Assembly: GCF_021049245.1 (NCBI RefSeq)
Contig: NZ_CP088020.1
Coordinates: forward strand, 440,001 to 504,000
Origin: Radiobacillus kanasensis
Lineage (GTDB): Bacteria; Bacillota; Bacilli; Bacillales; Amphibacillaceae
Reading direction: 5' to 3'
DNA: 64,000 nucleotides
A program made the translations under genes and the position numbers. Each line of letters starts with the position of its first letter. Within the stretch, counting starts at the first letter, position 1. This document shows, in pieces, positions 40,051 to 50,357 of this stretch. The notes under the pieces were generated by a model, which saw only the letters and a program-made list of their open reading frames with translations, had not been told where the DNA came from and made no database searches.

Positions 40051-40764
40051 TTGACTAGTCATTCTCCTTTATATAAACAAATTGCAGAGAAGATTAAAAA
40101 AGAGATTATTGTTGGGAAATTAAAAAAGGATGATGCGATTCCTTCAGAGAATAAACTGGCAGAAATGTATGATGTTAGTCGCGTGACAATTCGTCAGGCA
40201 ATAGGAGAGCTTGTGTCAGAGGATGTTCTTTACAAGGTAAGAGGAAGTGGAACGTATGTGAAGGGAGGGAAAATTGAACAAGATATATTCAGGCTACAAA
40301 GTTTTACAGAAGAGATGAGGCAGCTTAACAAAATTCCTTCCAATGAAATTTTAGATTTTCACATGCAGGAGCCGACAGATGTCGTGAAAGATAAACTGCA
40401 ATTAGTGGAAGGAGAAAAAGTATTCTTTATTCGAAGGTTACGCTATGCCGATGATGAACCTTTGATATTAGAAGAAACGTATGTACCTGTGTCCTTGTTT
40501 CCAGATTTATCTATAGAAGTGATGAGACATTCGAAGTATGCCTATGTTGAAAACAAAGGATATGTCATAAAGGAAAGACAAGGCGAAGTATTTCCTTTTT
40601 TCCCAACCGAAGATTTAAAAGATATTCTTCAGCTGGAGGAGAATGAGCTGGCATTGTCGATGAATCTTTGGGCGGCGCTTGATAACGGAACGATATTCGA
40701 GTACACAAAGTTATATTTTAGAAGTGAAAAATACACCTTCAAATTTATATCAAGACGAATGTAA
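40051..40764 (+). CDS. GntR/HutC-family regulator with UTRA domain
   Basis: 237 residues, starting with TTG at 40051 behind AGGTGG. The winged helix is at the N terminus (PLYKQIAEKIKKEIIVGKLK, then SENKLAEMYDVSRVTIRQAI); the UTRA ligand domain spans about 85-235 (VFFIRRLRYADDEPLILEET). Members of this group (NagR/YvoA) sense amino-sugar phosphates. It is divergent from the PTS/ChbG/GH4 operon and in one operon with nagB, so it probably controls both. Confidence 0.88.
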   Translation: MTSHSPLYKQIAEKIKKEIIVGKLKKDDAIPSENKLAEMYDVSRVTIRQAIGELVSEDVLYKVRGSGTYVKGGKIEQDIFRLQSFTEEMRQLNKIPSNEILDFHMQEPTDVVKDKLQLVEGEKVFFIRRLRYADDEPLILEETYVPVSLFPDLSIEVMRHSKYAYVENKGYVIKERQGEVFPFFPTEDLKDILQLEENELALSMNLWAALDNGTIFEYTKLYFRSEKYTFKFISRRM

Positions 40765-40778
40765 AAGGAGATCTTTGA

Positions 40779-41531
40779 ATGAATGTAGTGGAGGTAGACT
40801 CCTACAATGAAATGAGTAGGAAGGCATCGGAATTAATAGTAAAGAAGATTAAAGAGAATACCAGTTCGGTGTTAGGTCTTGCAACAGGTGGTACTGTCAT
40901 TCGTGTATATCAAATGCTGATTAAGGACCATTTAGTGAATGGGACTTCGTATCGGGAAGTGAACACGATAAATTTAGATGAGTATGTAGGATTAGGCAGC
41001 AGCGATTCAAATAGTTATCGCTACTACATGAACGAAAATCTATTTACTCACCTAGATATTCCTCAAGAGCAATCACATTTGCCAAACGGAATGGCTACGA
41101 ATAGGAAAGAGGAATGTGTGAAATATGAAGAGTTGATTGGTGAGCTTGGTGGAGTGGACTTACAGCTGTTAGGAATTGGAGAAAATGGTCATATTGGATT
41201 TAATGAACCAGGGACTTCCTTTCGAAGTAAAACGCATGTCGTGAAACTAATGGAGTCGACGAGAAAGGCAAATGCTAGATATTTTTCTTCGTTGGATAGT
41301 GTTCCGACACATGCTGTAACGATGGGGATTGATACCATTTTTCGTAGTAAGCAGATTCTACTTCTTGCTTCAGGTATGAAAAAGGCGGCAGCGATTGATT
41401 GGTTATTAAATGGTGAGGTGTCAGAGGATTTACCAGCTTCCATTTTAAAAAAACATAACCGCGTAACTGTGATTGCGGATAAGGATGCATTGTCCTTATC
41501 AAAGGTTAGCGGGATTACTTTTACTAAGTAA
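40779..41531 (+). CDS. nagB: glucosamine-6-phosphate deaminase
   Basis: 250 residues. NagB converts glucosamine 6-phosphate to fructose 6-phosphate and ammonia. GLATGGTVIRVY (about 33-44) binds phosphate; NLDEYVGL (catalytic Asp, about 66-73) and LGIGENGHIGFNEPGT (about 130-145) are the signature motifs. AAAGGAG precedes the ATG, 14 bases after the gntR stop. No nagA (GlcNAc-6-P deacetylase) is present; the ChbG-type deacetylase across the divergent promoter may fill that gap. Confidence 0.95.
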   Translation: MNVVEVDSYNEMSRKASELIVKKIKENTSSVLGLATGGTVIRVYQMLIKDHLVNGTSYREVNTINLDEYVGLGSSDSNSYRYYMNENLFTHLDIPQEQSHLPNGMATNRKEECVKYEELIGELGGVDLQLLGIGENGHIGFNEPGTSFRSKTHVVKLMESTRKANARYFSSLDSVPTHAVTMGIDTIFRSKQILLLASGMKKAAAIDWLLNGEVSEDLPASILKKHNRVTVIADKDALSLSKVSGITFTK

Positions 41532-41545
41532 AGCTTATTTATGAA

Positions 41546-41582
41546 GTGTGCGAACAGAGTGATGTTTGTGCACTTTTTTGTT
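41546..41582 (+). terminator. terminator of gntR-nagB
   Basis: AAGTGTGCGAACA pairs with TGTTTGTGCACTT, followed by T5. Confidence 0.8.
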
Positions 41583-41611
41583 TTTGTCACTCGAACTAGT
41601 AGTAAAAATTC

Positions 41612-41674
41612 TTGCTTGAAAAATAGTTTAATGATAAAGTAAAAAGCGTATCATTAAATCGTAATGATTACGTT
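41612..41674 (+). promoter_or_regulatory. Zur box 1 and promoter of a short transcript
   Basis: TTGCTT (41612-41617), 17 bases, TAAAGT (41635-41640), then the Zur box TCGTAATGATTACG at 41659-41672, which matches the Bacillus Zur consensus. The transcript it would control ends at the hairpin at 41762. Confidence 0.7.
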
Positions 41675-41720
41675 TTGTTTAAATAGCACTTCTTTAAGGG
41701 GGAGGGAGTAAAGAAAAACG

Positions 41721-41750
41721 ATGGATAAAGATGCAGAAGATTATTCATAG
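41721..41750 (+). CDS. nine-codon open frame in a Zur-controlled transcript
   Basis: ATG to TAG encodes MDKDAEDYS. AAGGGGGAGGGA lies 13 bases upstream, a strong but distant ribosome site. It is bounded by Zur box 1 and a terminator hairpin, TTACTGC-ATA-GCAGTAA (41762-41778) followed by T6. It may be a leader peptide, the remnant of a lost Zur-regulated gene, or simply part of a small RNA. No family recognised. Confidence 0.3.
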   Translation: MDKDAEDYS

Positions 41751-41761
41751 TGGACAAAAAA

Positions 41762-41786
41762 TTACTGCATAGCAGTAAAATTTTTT
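41762..41786 (+). terminator. terminator of the short Zur-controlled transcript
   Basis: TTACTGC pairs with GCAGTAA, then AATTTTTT. It lies between Zur boxes 1 and 2. Confidence 0.7.
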
Positions 41787-41796
41787 AATTATCAAA

Positions 41797-41810
41797 TCGT
41801 AATTATTACG
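41797..41810 (+). promoter_or_regulatory. Zur box 2, upstream of rpsN
   Basis: TCGTAATTATTACG, a perfect dyad matching the Zur consensus, 50 bases before the rpsN start. Confidence 0.85.
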
Positions 41811-41859
41811 TTTTAATTAGTGAGGAAGTAGTGAATGTATTTGAAGGAGGAAGAAGAAT

Positions 41860-42129
41860 ATGGCAAAAAAATCAAAGATTGCAAAAGAAAAGAAGCGTCA
41901 AGCAATGGTAGCGAAATACGCTGAACTACGAAGAGAATTGAAGGAAAAGGGAGATTATGAAGCACTTAGAAAGCTTCCTCGAGATTCTTCTCCGACACGT
42001 TTAACAGGGAGATGTGAAATAACAGGAAGACCTCGCGGGTATATGAGAAAATTCAAAATGTCTCGAATTGCGTTTAGAGAATATGCGCATAAAGGACAAA
42101 TTCCTGGTGTGAAAAAATCCAGCTGGTAG
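41860..42129 (+). CDS. rpsN: alternative, zinc-independent ribosomal protein S14
   Basis: 89 residues. [20 protein letters not shown] at the N terminus and [20 protein letters not shown] (about 50-69) identify S14. The four-Cys zinc ribbon of the usual 61-residue form is missing (one Cys only), so this is the zinc-free paralogue that replaces it during zinc starvation, like B. subtilis YhzA. GAAGGAGG precedes the ATG. The Zur box upstream agrees with that role. Confidence 0.95.
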   Translation: MAKKSKIAKEKKRQAMVAKYAELRRELKEKGDYEALRKLPRDSSPTRLTGRCEITGRPRGYMRKFKMSRIAFREYAHKGQIPGVKKSSW

Positions 42130-42242
42130 GAATGATGGCTGCACAAGAAAATCTTATATTGTTCCCTTTTTAAATTCGAGAATCATTTTTTTAGTAAAAT
42201 GAACATTCAGTCCTACAAGTGAATAATCCTTAAAAGATTAAA

Positions 42243-42257
42243 TCGTAACTATTACGA
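42243..42257 (+). promoter_or_regulatory. Zur box 3, upstream of znuCB
   Basis: TCGTAACTATTACGA, matching the Zur consensus, 31 bases before znuC. Confidence 0.85.
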
Positions 42258-42287
42258 ATTGTAACTTAAATTAAGGAGGGGGATAAA

Positions 42288-43055
42288 GTGGGGAAATCCA
42301 ACATTATAGAATTAGATGACGTTTCTTTTAAGTATGAAAAACAGTGGGTAATGGAGCAAGTAAATGTTTCTATAGAAAAGGGACAGTTCGTTGGATTAAT
42401 CGGACCAAACGGTTCTGGAAAAACCACTTTGGTTAACTTAATACTTGGACTTATAAAACCAAGTAAGGGTAGGATCCATCTATTTAATGAACCAATAAAC
42501 CAATTCACGAATTGGAAGGATATCGGATATGTGTCCCAAAAGTCCAACAGTTTTAATACTGGATTTCCGGCTAGTGTATTGGAAGTAGTGAAATCTGGAC
42601 TGGTATCCAGCGTAGGGATGTTTCGTTTCCTAAAACGCGAGCATACACAGCAAGCGATGGAGGCTTTAAGGATTGCAGACATGGAGCAATTTGCGAAATC
42701 TAACATAGGAGAACTATCAGGTGGACAGCAGCAAAGAGTATTCATTGCCCGTGCGCTAGTTAGGAATCCCTCACTATTAATTCTTGATGAGCCAACTGTA
42801 GGAATTGATGAAGAGCATGTCACTAAATTTTACGAAATACTAGGCAAATTAACTAAGCAAAACGACATATCCCTATTAATGATTACACACGATTTAAGTG
42901 CGATTACGGAGCATGCAACTCATGTTGCTTATATGAATAAAACAATTCATTTTTTCGGTACATCTAACGAATATAATCAGTATAAATCTATGAATCAACA
43001 ATATGGTTACATGGAACAGCAACACACTCCTAATCGTGTGGAGGTAACATCCTAA
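42288..43055 (+). CDS. znuC: zinc ABC transporter ATP-binding protein
   Basis: 255 residues from a GTG at 42288 behind AAGGAGGGGG. Walker A GPNGSGKTTLVN (about 38-49), Q loop YVSQKSN, signature LSGGQQQRVFIARAL, Walker B LLILDEPTVGID. It powers the ZnuB permease. The stop overlaps the znuB start (TAATG). Also known as adcC. The Zur box upstream supports zinc as substrate. Confidence 0.95.
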   Translation: MGKSNIIELDDVSFKYEKQWVMEQVNVSIEKGQFVGLIGPNGSGKTTLVNLILGLIKPSKGRIHLFNEPINQFTNWKDIGYVSQKSNSFNTGFPASVLEVVKSGLVSSVGMFRFLKREHTQQAMEALRIADMEQFAKSNIGELSGGQQQRVFIARALVRNPSLLILDEPTVGIDEEHVTKFYEILGKLTKQNDISLLMITHDLSAITEHATHVAYMNKTIHFFGTSNEYNQYKSMNQQYGYMEQQHTPNRVEVTS

Positions 43056-43909
43056 TGCTTGAAGTCTTTTTTGAATATGAGTTTTTACAAAATGCAGCAC
43101 TAACTGGAATATTAATTGGGCTCATTGCACCGTTACTTGGTGTATTTATTGTAGTTCGTAGGCTTGCGTTAATCGCGGACGCCCTTTCGCATATTACGTT
43201 AACAGGAATTGCGGCGAGTTTGTTATTAGAAAAGAAAGTAATTGGAATAAATGATTGGAATCCAATATATATGGGTATGGCATTTTCTGTTTTCGGGGCT
43301 GTTTTAATCGAACGGTTGAGAAAAATGTATAAAAATTATGAAGAACTAGCTATTCCTATCATTCTATCTGGTGGTATTGGATTAGGTGTCTTATTCATTT
43401 CTCTGGCTGACGGCTTTAACACCGATCTCTTCAGCTATTTGTTTGGAAGTGTAGCCGCGGTTAGCAGATCAGATATGTGGACTATTGTTTTTATCACTTT
43501 CCTAGTCCTTGTCATAGTGATTGTCTTTTACAAAGAACTATTTATTTTATCGTTTGATGAGGAACATGCAACAGTGTCTGGTGTGAAAGGACGGTGGATT
43601 CACCTACTATTTATTTTGCTAGTAGCATTAGTGATTGCTGCATCTATGCAAGTAGTAGGAATATTATTGGTTTCAGCTTTAATGACATTACCCGTTGCAT
43701 CAGCTTTTAGAATAGCAAAGAGCTTTAAGCAAACTATCGTTCTATCTATTTTGCTTGGAGAATGTTCGGTCGTTGTCGGTTTGATTTCGGCTTATCACCT
43801 TAGCGTTCCTCCTGGTGGGACTATCGTGATGACAGCAATCCTGATCCTTTTGTTAACGATTATGTCCAAAAAGCTGATCACACAATTTTGGATCAAGCAA
43901 AAAGTGTGA
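43055..43909 (+). CDS. znuB: zinc ABC transporter permease
   Basis: 284 residues with eight to nine membrane segments, ABC-3 family. GVFIVVRRLALIADALSHITLTGIA (about 29-53) is the conserved loop of the family; SMQVVGILLVSALMTLPVASA contains the second. The gene is coupled to znuC by a TAATG overlap. znuA follows after 139 bases behind its own Zur box. The gap holds a hairpin, CGGTTT/AAACCG (43971-43988), without a T run. Confidence 0.95.
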   Translation: MLEVFFEYEFLQNAALTGILIGLIAPLLGVFIVVRRLALIADALSHITLTGIAASLLLEKKVIGINDWNPIYMGMAFSVFGAVLIERLRKMYKNYEELAIPIILSGGIGLGVLFISLADGFNTDLFSYLFGSVAAVSRSDMWTIVFITFLVLVIVIVFYKELFILSFDEEHATVSGVKGRWIHLLFILLVALVIAASMQVVGILLVSALMTLPVASAFRIAKSFKQTIVLSILLGECSVVVGLISAYHLSVPPGGTIVMTAILILLLTIMSKKLITQFWIKQKV

Positions 43910-44009
43910 CAAATAGGGAACTAGACCAGGTACTGTTAAAAGTGAAATTTTAATAAGCATTATGTTATGTCGGTTTACAAGAAAACCGGCAAAAATTTTA
44001 AAAGTTAAA

Positions 44010-44024
44010 TCGTAATGATTACGG
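44010..44024 (+). promoter_or_regulatory. Zur box 4, upstream of znuA
   Basis: TCGTAATGATTACGG, matching the Zur consensus, 25 bases before the znuA ATG and after znuB, so znuA can be induced separately. Confidence 0.85.
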
Positions 44025-44048
44025 ATTAAAAACTCAAGGAGGAGAAAA

Positions 44049-45683
44049 ATGTTTAAAAAGTTATTTGGTTTACTAATCTTATCTATTATGATGGTTGGGG
44101 GTATTGCTGCATGTGGGAATGAAGAGAAAAGCAGTGGTGACCATTCAAAACCATCGAACGAAATAAAAATATTTACTACTGTATATCCGATACAGTTTTT
44201 TGCGGAGCAAATTGCTGGAGACCAAGCTTCTGTGGAATCCATCTTACCAGCGGGTTCTAATCCACATAACTATGAACCAACTACGGAAGAAATAGTGAAA
44301 GTTGCGGATTCAGATGCGTTCATTTATATTGGTGCAGGTTTGGAGCCGTATGCAAAACAAATCTCAGATTCTATGGAATCCGAAGATGTGAAAATAGTAG
44401 AGGCTTCAAGCGGAATTGAATTAATTGATCACGTACATAGTCATGATCATGGTGAAGAAGCAACGCATGATGAGCATGATCACGAAGGAGAAGAAGGAAC
44501 ACACGACGAACATGACCATGAGGGAGAAGAAACTGCGGAAGACGAGCATGGACACCATCATGGTGATAAGGATCCACATATTTGGCTAGATCCAATCCGC
44601 TCTATTCAGTTGGCTGAAAATATTAAGGATACGCTTGTCGAGCTAAAACCAGATCAAGAAGAAGCGTTCAATAAAAACTTTGAAGAGCTAAAAGGGAAAC
44701 TAGAGAAGCTAGACCAAGAGTTCCAGGAAAAACTAGAAAGTCTACCTGAAAATAAAATTATTGTATCGCATGCTGCTTATGGATATTGGGAGGAAAATTA
44801 CGGAATCGAACAAATTGCCATCTCTGGGTTAAGCCCTACGAATGAACCTTCTCAAAAAGAAATAAAAAATATCATTGAAACATCTGAGGAGTATGGATTA
44901 AAGTATGTGTTCTTCGAACAGAATGTAACGCCTAAAGTGGCCGAAGTCGTTCGAAAAGAAATTAGTGCAGAAACCTTACGCATTCACAATCTTTCTGTCT
45001 TAACAGAAGAAGATATTGAAAACGAGGAAGACTACTTTACGCTTATGGAGAAGAACCTAGAAGTTCTAACACAAGCACTATCTGAACCTTCCACAGTTTC
45101 GGATAGTGAGCATGATCACGAGCATAGTCACACCCATGACGAAGAAATACAGAAAATCTACGATGGATATTTTAAAGATAGCCAAGTAAAAGATCGCACT
45201 CTTTCGGACTGGGAAGGAGATTGGCAGTCTGTGTATCCATATCTTCAAGATGGTACGTTAGATGAGGTCATGGCACATAAGGCAGAGCATGGAGACAAAA
45301 CAGAAGAAGAATATAAGGAATATTATGAAGAAGGGTATCGAACAGATGTCAACCGTATTTTGATAGAAGGTGAAACGGTAACATTCTTTGAAAATGGTAA
45401 AGAAAGTACTGGTAAGTACACCTATGACGGCTATGAAATTCTAACGTATGAAGCTGGAAATAGAGGAGTGCGTTTTATCTTTAAGCTTGCCGAAGATGTG
45501 GAAGGACTTCCGCAGTATATTCAATTTAGTGATCATAGTATTTATCCAACGAAAGCAGGTCATTACCATTTGTATTGGGGAGATGATAGAGAGGCTTTAT
45601 TGAAAAATGTTACACACTGGCCAACCTATTACCCATCAGAAATGGATGGGCATGAAATTGCTCATGAAATGATGGAACATTAA
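44049..45683 (+). CDS. znuA: zinc-binding lipoprotein ZnuA fused to a ZinT domain
   Basis: 544 residues, longer than plain ZnuA (about 310) because a ZinT/YodA domain is attached, as in streptococcal AdcA. The signal peptide ends in the lipobox IAAC. The ZnuA part (about 35-345) has a His-rich loop (about 135-175) with two copies of THDEHDHEGEE, then DPHIWLDPI and VSHAAYGYW (metal-binding His). A second His stretch (SEHDHEHSHTHDEE) leads to the ZinT part (about 365-544), with HYHLYWG and a His-rich C terminus. Its own Zur box precedes it. Confidence 0.95.
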   Translation: MFKKLFGLLILSIMMVGGIAACGNEEKSSGDHSKPSNEIKIFTTVYPIQFFAEQIAGDQASVESILPAGSNPHNYEPTTEEIVKVADSDAFIYIGAGLEPYAKQISDSMESEDVKIVEASSGIELIDHVHSHDHGEEATHDEHDHEGEEGTHDEHDHEGEETAEDEHGHHHGDKDPHIWLDPIRSIQLAENIKDTLVELKPDQEEAFNKNFEELKGKLEKLDQEFQEKLESLPENKIIVSHAAYGYWEENYGIEQIAISGLSPTNEPSQKEIKNIIETSEEYGLKYVFFEQNVTPKVAEVVRKEISAETLRIHNLSVLTEEDIENEEDYFTLMEKNLEVLTQALSEPSTVSDSEHDHEHSHTHDEEIQKIYDGYFKDSQVKDRTLSDWEGDWQSVYPYLQDGTLDEVMAHKAEHGDKTEEEYKEYYEEGYRTDVNRILIEGETVTFFENGKESTGKYTYDGYEILTYEAGNRGVRFIFKLAEDVEGLPQYIQFSDHSIYPTKAGHYHLYWGDDREALLKNVTHWPTYYPSEMDGHEIAHEMMEH

Positions 45684-45718
45684 TACCGACTTTAAGGTGT
45701 TAACGGATATTTTGAGAA

Positions 45719-45762
45719 GAGCAGAAGATCTATATAACGGTCTTCTGCTCTTGCTCTTCCTA
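45719..45762 (+). terminator. probable terminator of znuA
   Basis: AGCAGAAGA pairs with TCTTCTGCT, followed by a pyrimidine-rich tail. Confidence 0.6.
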
Positions 45763-45824
45763 AGAGGGAGTATAGGATGGATGTTATAGAACGTGTTTTT
45801 GAAACTTTTTAATATACGTAAGCC

Positions 45825-45853
45825 TTTACATATTTAGGTTGGAGTGCTATATT
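45825..45853 (+). promoter_or_regulatory. promoter of the GH1 gene
   Basis: TTTACA (45825-45830), 17 bases, TATATT (45848-45853). Transcription would start just ahead of the antitermination leader. Confidence 0.6.
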
Positions 45854-45878
45854 AATTCCATAAATGAATATAACTTAT

Positions 45879-47480
<1,602 letters not shown>

Positions 47481-47498
47481 TAGAATATGATTAGACAT

Positions 47499-47537
47499 AA
47501 AATCGCTTCAATTCGGGTTGAAGCGATTTTATTTTTT
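47499..47537. terminator. terminator between the GH1 and DUF4317 genes
   Basis: AAAATCGCTTCAA pairs with TTGAAGCGATTTT, followed by ATTTTTT on the plus strand. The two genes are convergent. Confidence 0.9.
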
Positions 47538-47555
47538 CTCTATGAAGCAACAAAG

Positions 47556-48728
47556 TCAGTTCCCACCAAAAGCTTCGGGAATCATTCTAAATCCTTCAAT
47601 CACCGTATCCTCTTCCACTTCAATCATTAAATAGAGCTTCCCATTAAGCTGAACCTGCTTCACGTACCTCAAATCTTGTGGACTAATAGAAACGTTCGCT
47701 ATTTTCGTGTTGATTTTAATCGATTTTGATTTGTACTTGGGTACGACACTACTTGCTTTGATCTCATACTTATCATCATCGATTACTTTTTGGAAGGCGG
47801 AGTCAACCTTTTCTTGATTTACATCTTCAACGCCGCTCATCTTTAAAACACGTTCAATATCCTTGGAGTCTAGCTTTGGTTGTTCTTCCTCTTCATTTTC
47901 TTCCATCATACGGTTAATCTCTTCATATACATGATGGAGAGTAGAGGTATTTAATTGATCACCCGTTGCGTCTTTAATAATTTCTTCGAAAACGATTTTA
48001 TCGTCTTGTGCAGTCATCATTTCTTCGCCGTTCAACACTTCTTCGATGAATGGATAATCGGGTTCATGCACCTTTCCAGCTGAATACAAAATGTGGTTGA
48101 CGTCTGCTGCATTATCCGTAAAACAAGGAAATAGAAAACCAGCAATTGGAGCATGGAGGTTGATAATTGGGTCCACAACAAAATTGTACTTGAACGCTTT
48201 CTCTACATAGTCAAAAAGCAGTTCTTTCTTTGGTTCCTGTGTATTATTTAAGCTACACAGAATAAAGGGATGGGAGTAAACAGAATCCCGTTCACTTTCC
48301 TCCGATTCTTCATTTCGGCGTTTCATCGGTTTTAAATATTCCCCACGAATAAAGGTAATGACAATATCTTTCTCGTATTGTCGGTTCTCGAGCATTTTGG
48401 CTACAATCTTGAGCATTTGCTCTTTCCAGCCTTCCACATCACTGCTAAGTAAACCTTGATGCAAAATGAGCTGACTGTTATTTTCGACATCCCTTTGAAA
48501 CTTTAATTCAAAGAGTTTTTCATCCAGCTGGCCGGCAAGTAATTTTTTAAAATTATTCATAAACAGCTCTTGCTGTTCTCGGTCCAACATTTCAAAAGGT
48601 TGGCTTTGGTGATGATAAATATCACTCGATTCCTTCATAATATATACATTGAATATGTCGGTGATTTTGAGTAGATCATTATCTATTTTGAATTGTCTTC
48701 GAATCTGTGCGATGTCTTTTTTGTTCAT
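47556..48728 (-). CDS. DUF4317-family protein
   Basis: 390 residues from the ATG at 48728 (AGGGGTG eight bases upstream). MNKKDIAQIRRQFKIDNDLL and FNVYIMKESSDIYHHQSQPF at the N terminus and FEMLDREQQELFMNNFKKLL are the recognisable blocks of DUF4317, a soluble Firmicute family of unknown function. The middle is acidic (EENEEEEQP, near 280-290). No signal or membrane segment. It is a single-gene unit. Confidence 0.8.
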   Translation of the reverse strand: MNKKDIAQIRRQFKIDNDLLKITDIFNVYIMKESSDIYHHQSQPFEMLDREQQELFMNNFKKLLAGQLDEKLFELKFQRDVENNSQLILHQGLLSSDVEGWKEQMLKIVAKMLENRQYEKDIVITFIRGEYLKPMKRRNEESEESERDSVYSHPFILCSLNNTQEPKKELLFDYVEKAFKYNFVVDPIINLHAPIAGFLFPCFTDNAADVNHILYSAGKVHEPDYPFIEEVLNGEEMMTAQDDKIVFEEIIKDATGDQLNTSTLHHVYEEINRMMEENEEEEQPKLDSKDIERVLKMSGVEDVNQEKVDSAFQKVIDDDKYEIKASSVVPKYKSKSIKINTKIANVSISPQDLRYVKQVQLNGKLYLMIEVEEDTVIEGFRMIPEAFGGN

Positions 48729-48958
48729 AACTTGATTCACCCCTAAGCTAAAAATAAGAAGATAAAAAGAACAACGAGCTTACGGATTTTCTCTCCACCT
48801 TCTGAGTTTGAAGTATCATTTATTTTATCATAAATTAGTTCAAATACTGTGGTGAACTTTGTGTGAAGGAATTGGACTCGATGGTGGAAAACTTAATTCA
48901 ATTTTACAATCTAAAAATACTCCCCTTAAAAAAGAGGAGTATTGGTATTAACTATTTT

Positions 48959-49885
48959 TTATTGAGCTGGTTCAAGATCTTCAATAGAATCAATATCCAT
49001 ATATTTCGGTACAACTAGACCGATTTTAGCACCTACCAAGTTTTCTCCTAGATCTACAAATTCTCCTTTAAACTTTTCGTAGAAAGCACCGTGAGTCGCA
49101 GGCATCCATGGAGCAAGAGAAGCATCACCATCGCCTGTTGCAATAGCCTGGAACATAACAGATGGATCAACAGGAGTTAATGTAACATCAAACCCTTGTT
49201 CTTCTAATACAATTTTTACAACATGTGCGGAAGAACGCTCTGTATCCCAAGGAGTTAATACTAACTCTATTGGGGTACCATCAACTGGTTCTACGCCTTC
49301 TGTCCATTTTGCAACGGTGTCCTGATTTTTATCAATCCATTGTTGCGCGGCCTCTTCAAAGCTTGAGTCTTGTGCAGCAAGCATAACTTCTTCCATATCA
49401 GCTGGCTCCCATTGGAAACGGTCCAGAATCGTATGGGCCTCAGGCATTTCTTCTTTTAAACCTTTTCTTGCGATTGTTGAAATGTGTTCTACATCTCCAT
49501 AAACATTTTTTGGATCTTTCAAGTACTTTAGATCCCATTTAGCAAACATGTAGTGTGGTGTCCAACCAGCAACAACAATGGGTTCCTCATTGTCAATCGC
49601 ATCCCCCAGTTCCGTTAACATTGCACCTGTTGAAGCTTTTTGTTGTTCCCAACCGGAAAGATTTTCATACTCCGTTAAAGCTTTGTCCGTTGCTTGAGTG
49701 ATTCCAGCACCAGGCTCGATTCCCGTGATTGTAAATTCTACTTGTTCTCCAACATTTCCGGTAGATGATGCTTGATCCTCTTCACCATTATTCGCTGTAT
49801 CGTTTTGGCCACAGCCGGCAGCTGCTAGAAGAGATATTGATAAACCAGCAACCATCCCTAATTTTCTCCATTTAGATTTAAACAT
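48959..49885 (-). CDS. opuAC: glycine betaine ABC transporter binding lipoprotein OpuAC
   Basis: 308 residues from the ATG at 49885 (GAGGAG 11 bases upstream). The lipobox AAAGC follows the signal peptide. As in B. subtilis OpuAC, the lobe with ITGIEPGAGITQATDKAL and GWTPHYMFAKWDLKYL comes first and the lobe with LTPWDTERSSAHVVKIVLEE second, a circular permutation compared with the protein at 32820. The Trp and His residues of the betaine cage are present. opuAA and opuAB are not adjacent, so this gene stands alone. The protein ends shortly after DSIEDLEPAQ, as in the family. Confidence 0.9.
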   Translation of the reverse strand: MFKSKWRKLGMVAGLSISLLAAAGCGQNDTANNGEEDQASSTGNVGEQVEFTITGIEPGAGITQATDKALTEYENLSGWEQQKASTGAMLTELGDAIDNEEPIVVAGWTPHYMFAKWDLKYLKDPKNVYGDVEHISTIARKGLKEEMPEAHTILDRFQWEPADMEEVMLAAQDSSFEEAAQQWIDKNQDTVAKWTEGVEPVDGTPIELVLTPWDTERSSAHVVKIVLEEQGFDVTLTPVDPSVMFQAIATGDGDASLAPWMPATHGAFYEKFKGEFVDLGENLVGAKIGLVVPKYMDIDSIEDLEPAQ

Positions 49886-50357
49886 GTAGTATAACACTCC
49901 TCTATTTATTGTTTTATTCTTGTTAGCTACTTAGAGAACATTCAATTGTTATTTACTGCTCCTACAGCACACACATATACCATTTGCTAAAAGTCATAAG
50001 ACAACTCATTTAATGGTAAATCTTTTTCAAATGTAGCTCAAAGAGCAAGATCAATTGATTCTGTATATATAGTACGTTCTATTTTAACTATATAAAACAT
50101 GCGCAGGGAATTCCTTTAATTTCTTTAATTTACTCTGTCTAGGGACTAGCTACTGGTAAGGAAAAACGTATAATTAGCTACATATGGGTATAGTTGGTAA
50201 AGTTATATGCGGATACTCCTTACATACCCATTAAAATACAAGCAGTCTTGGTAATATCTGCATTACCAGAAAAACTTAGTTAAGGAAATGCACATTTAAA
50301 CAGAAGGTTCTCTTTCATGAGCAACTAAAGGAAGTATTGGAATAAGGGGGGAAACTG
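49886..50357. other. intergenic region; possible opuAC promoter
   Basis: AT-rich, no gene. On the minus strand TTGAGC (50041-50036), 17 bases, TACCAT (50018-50013) could be the opuAC promoter with a leader of about 120 bases. The betaine motif seen at betA and gbsA is absent. Confidence 0.35.
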
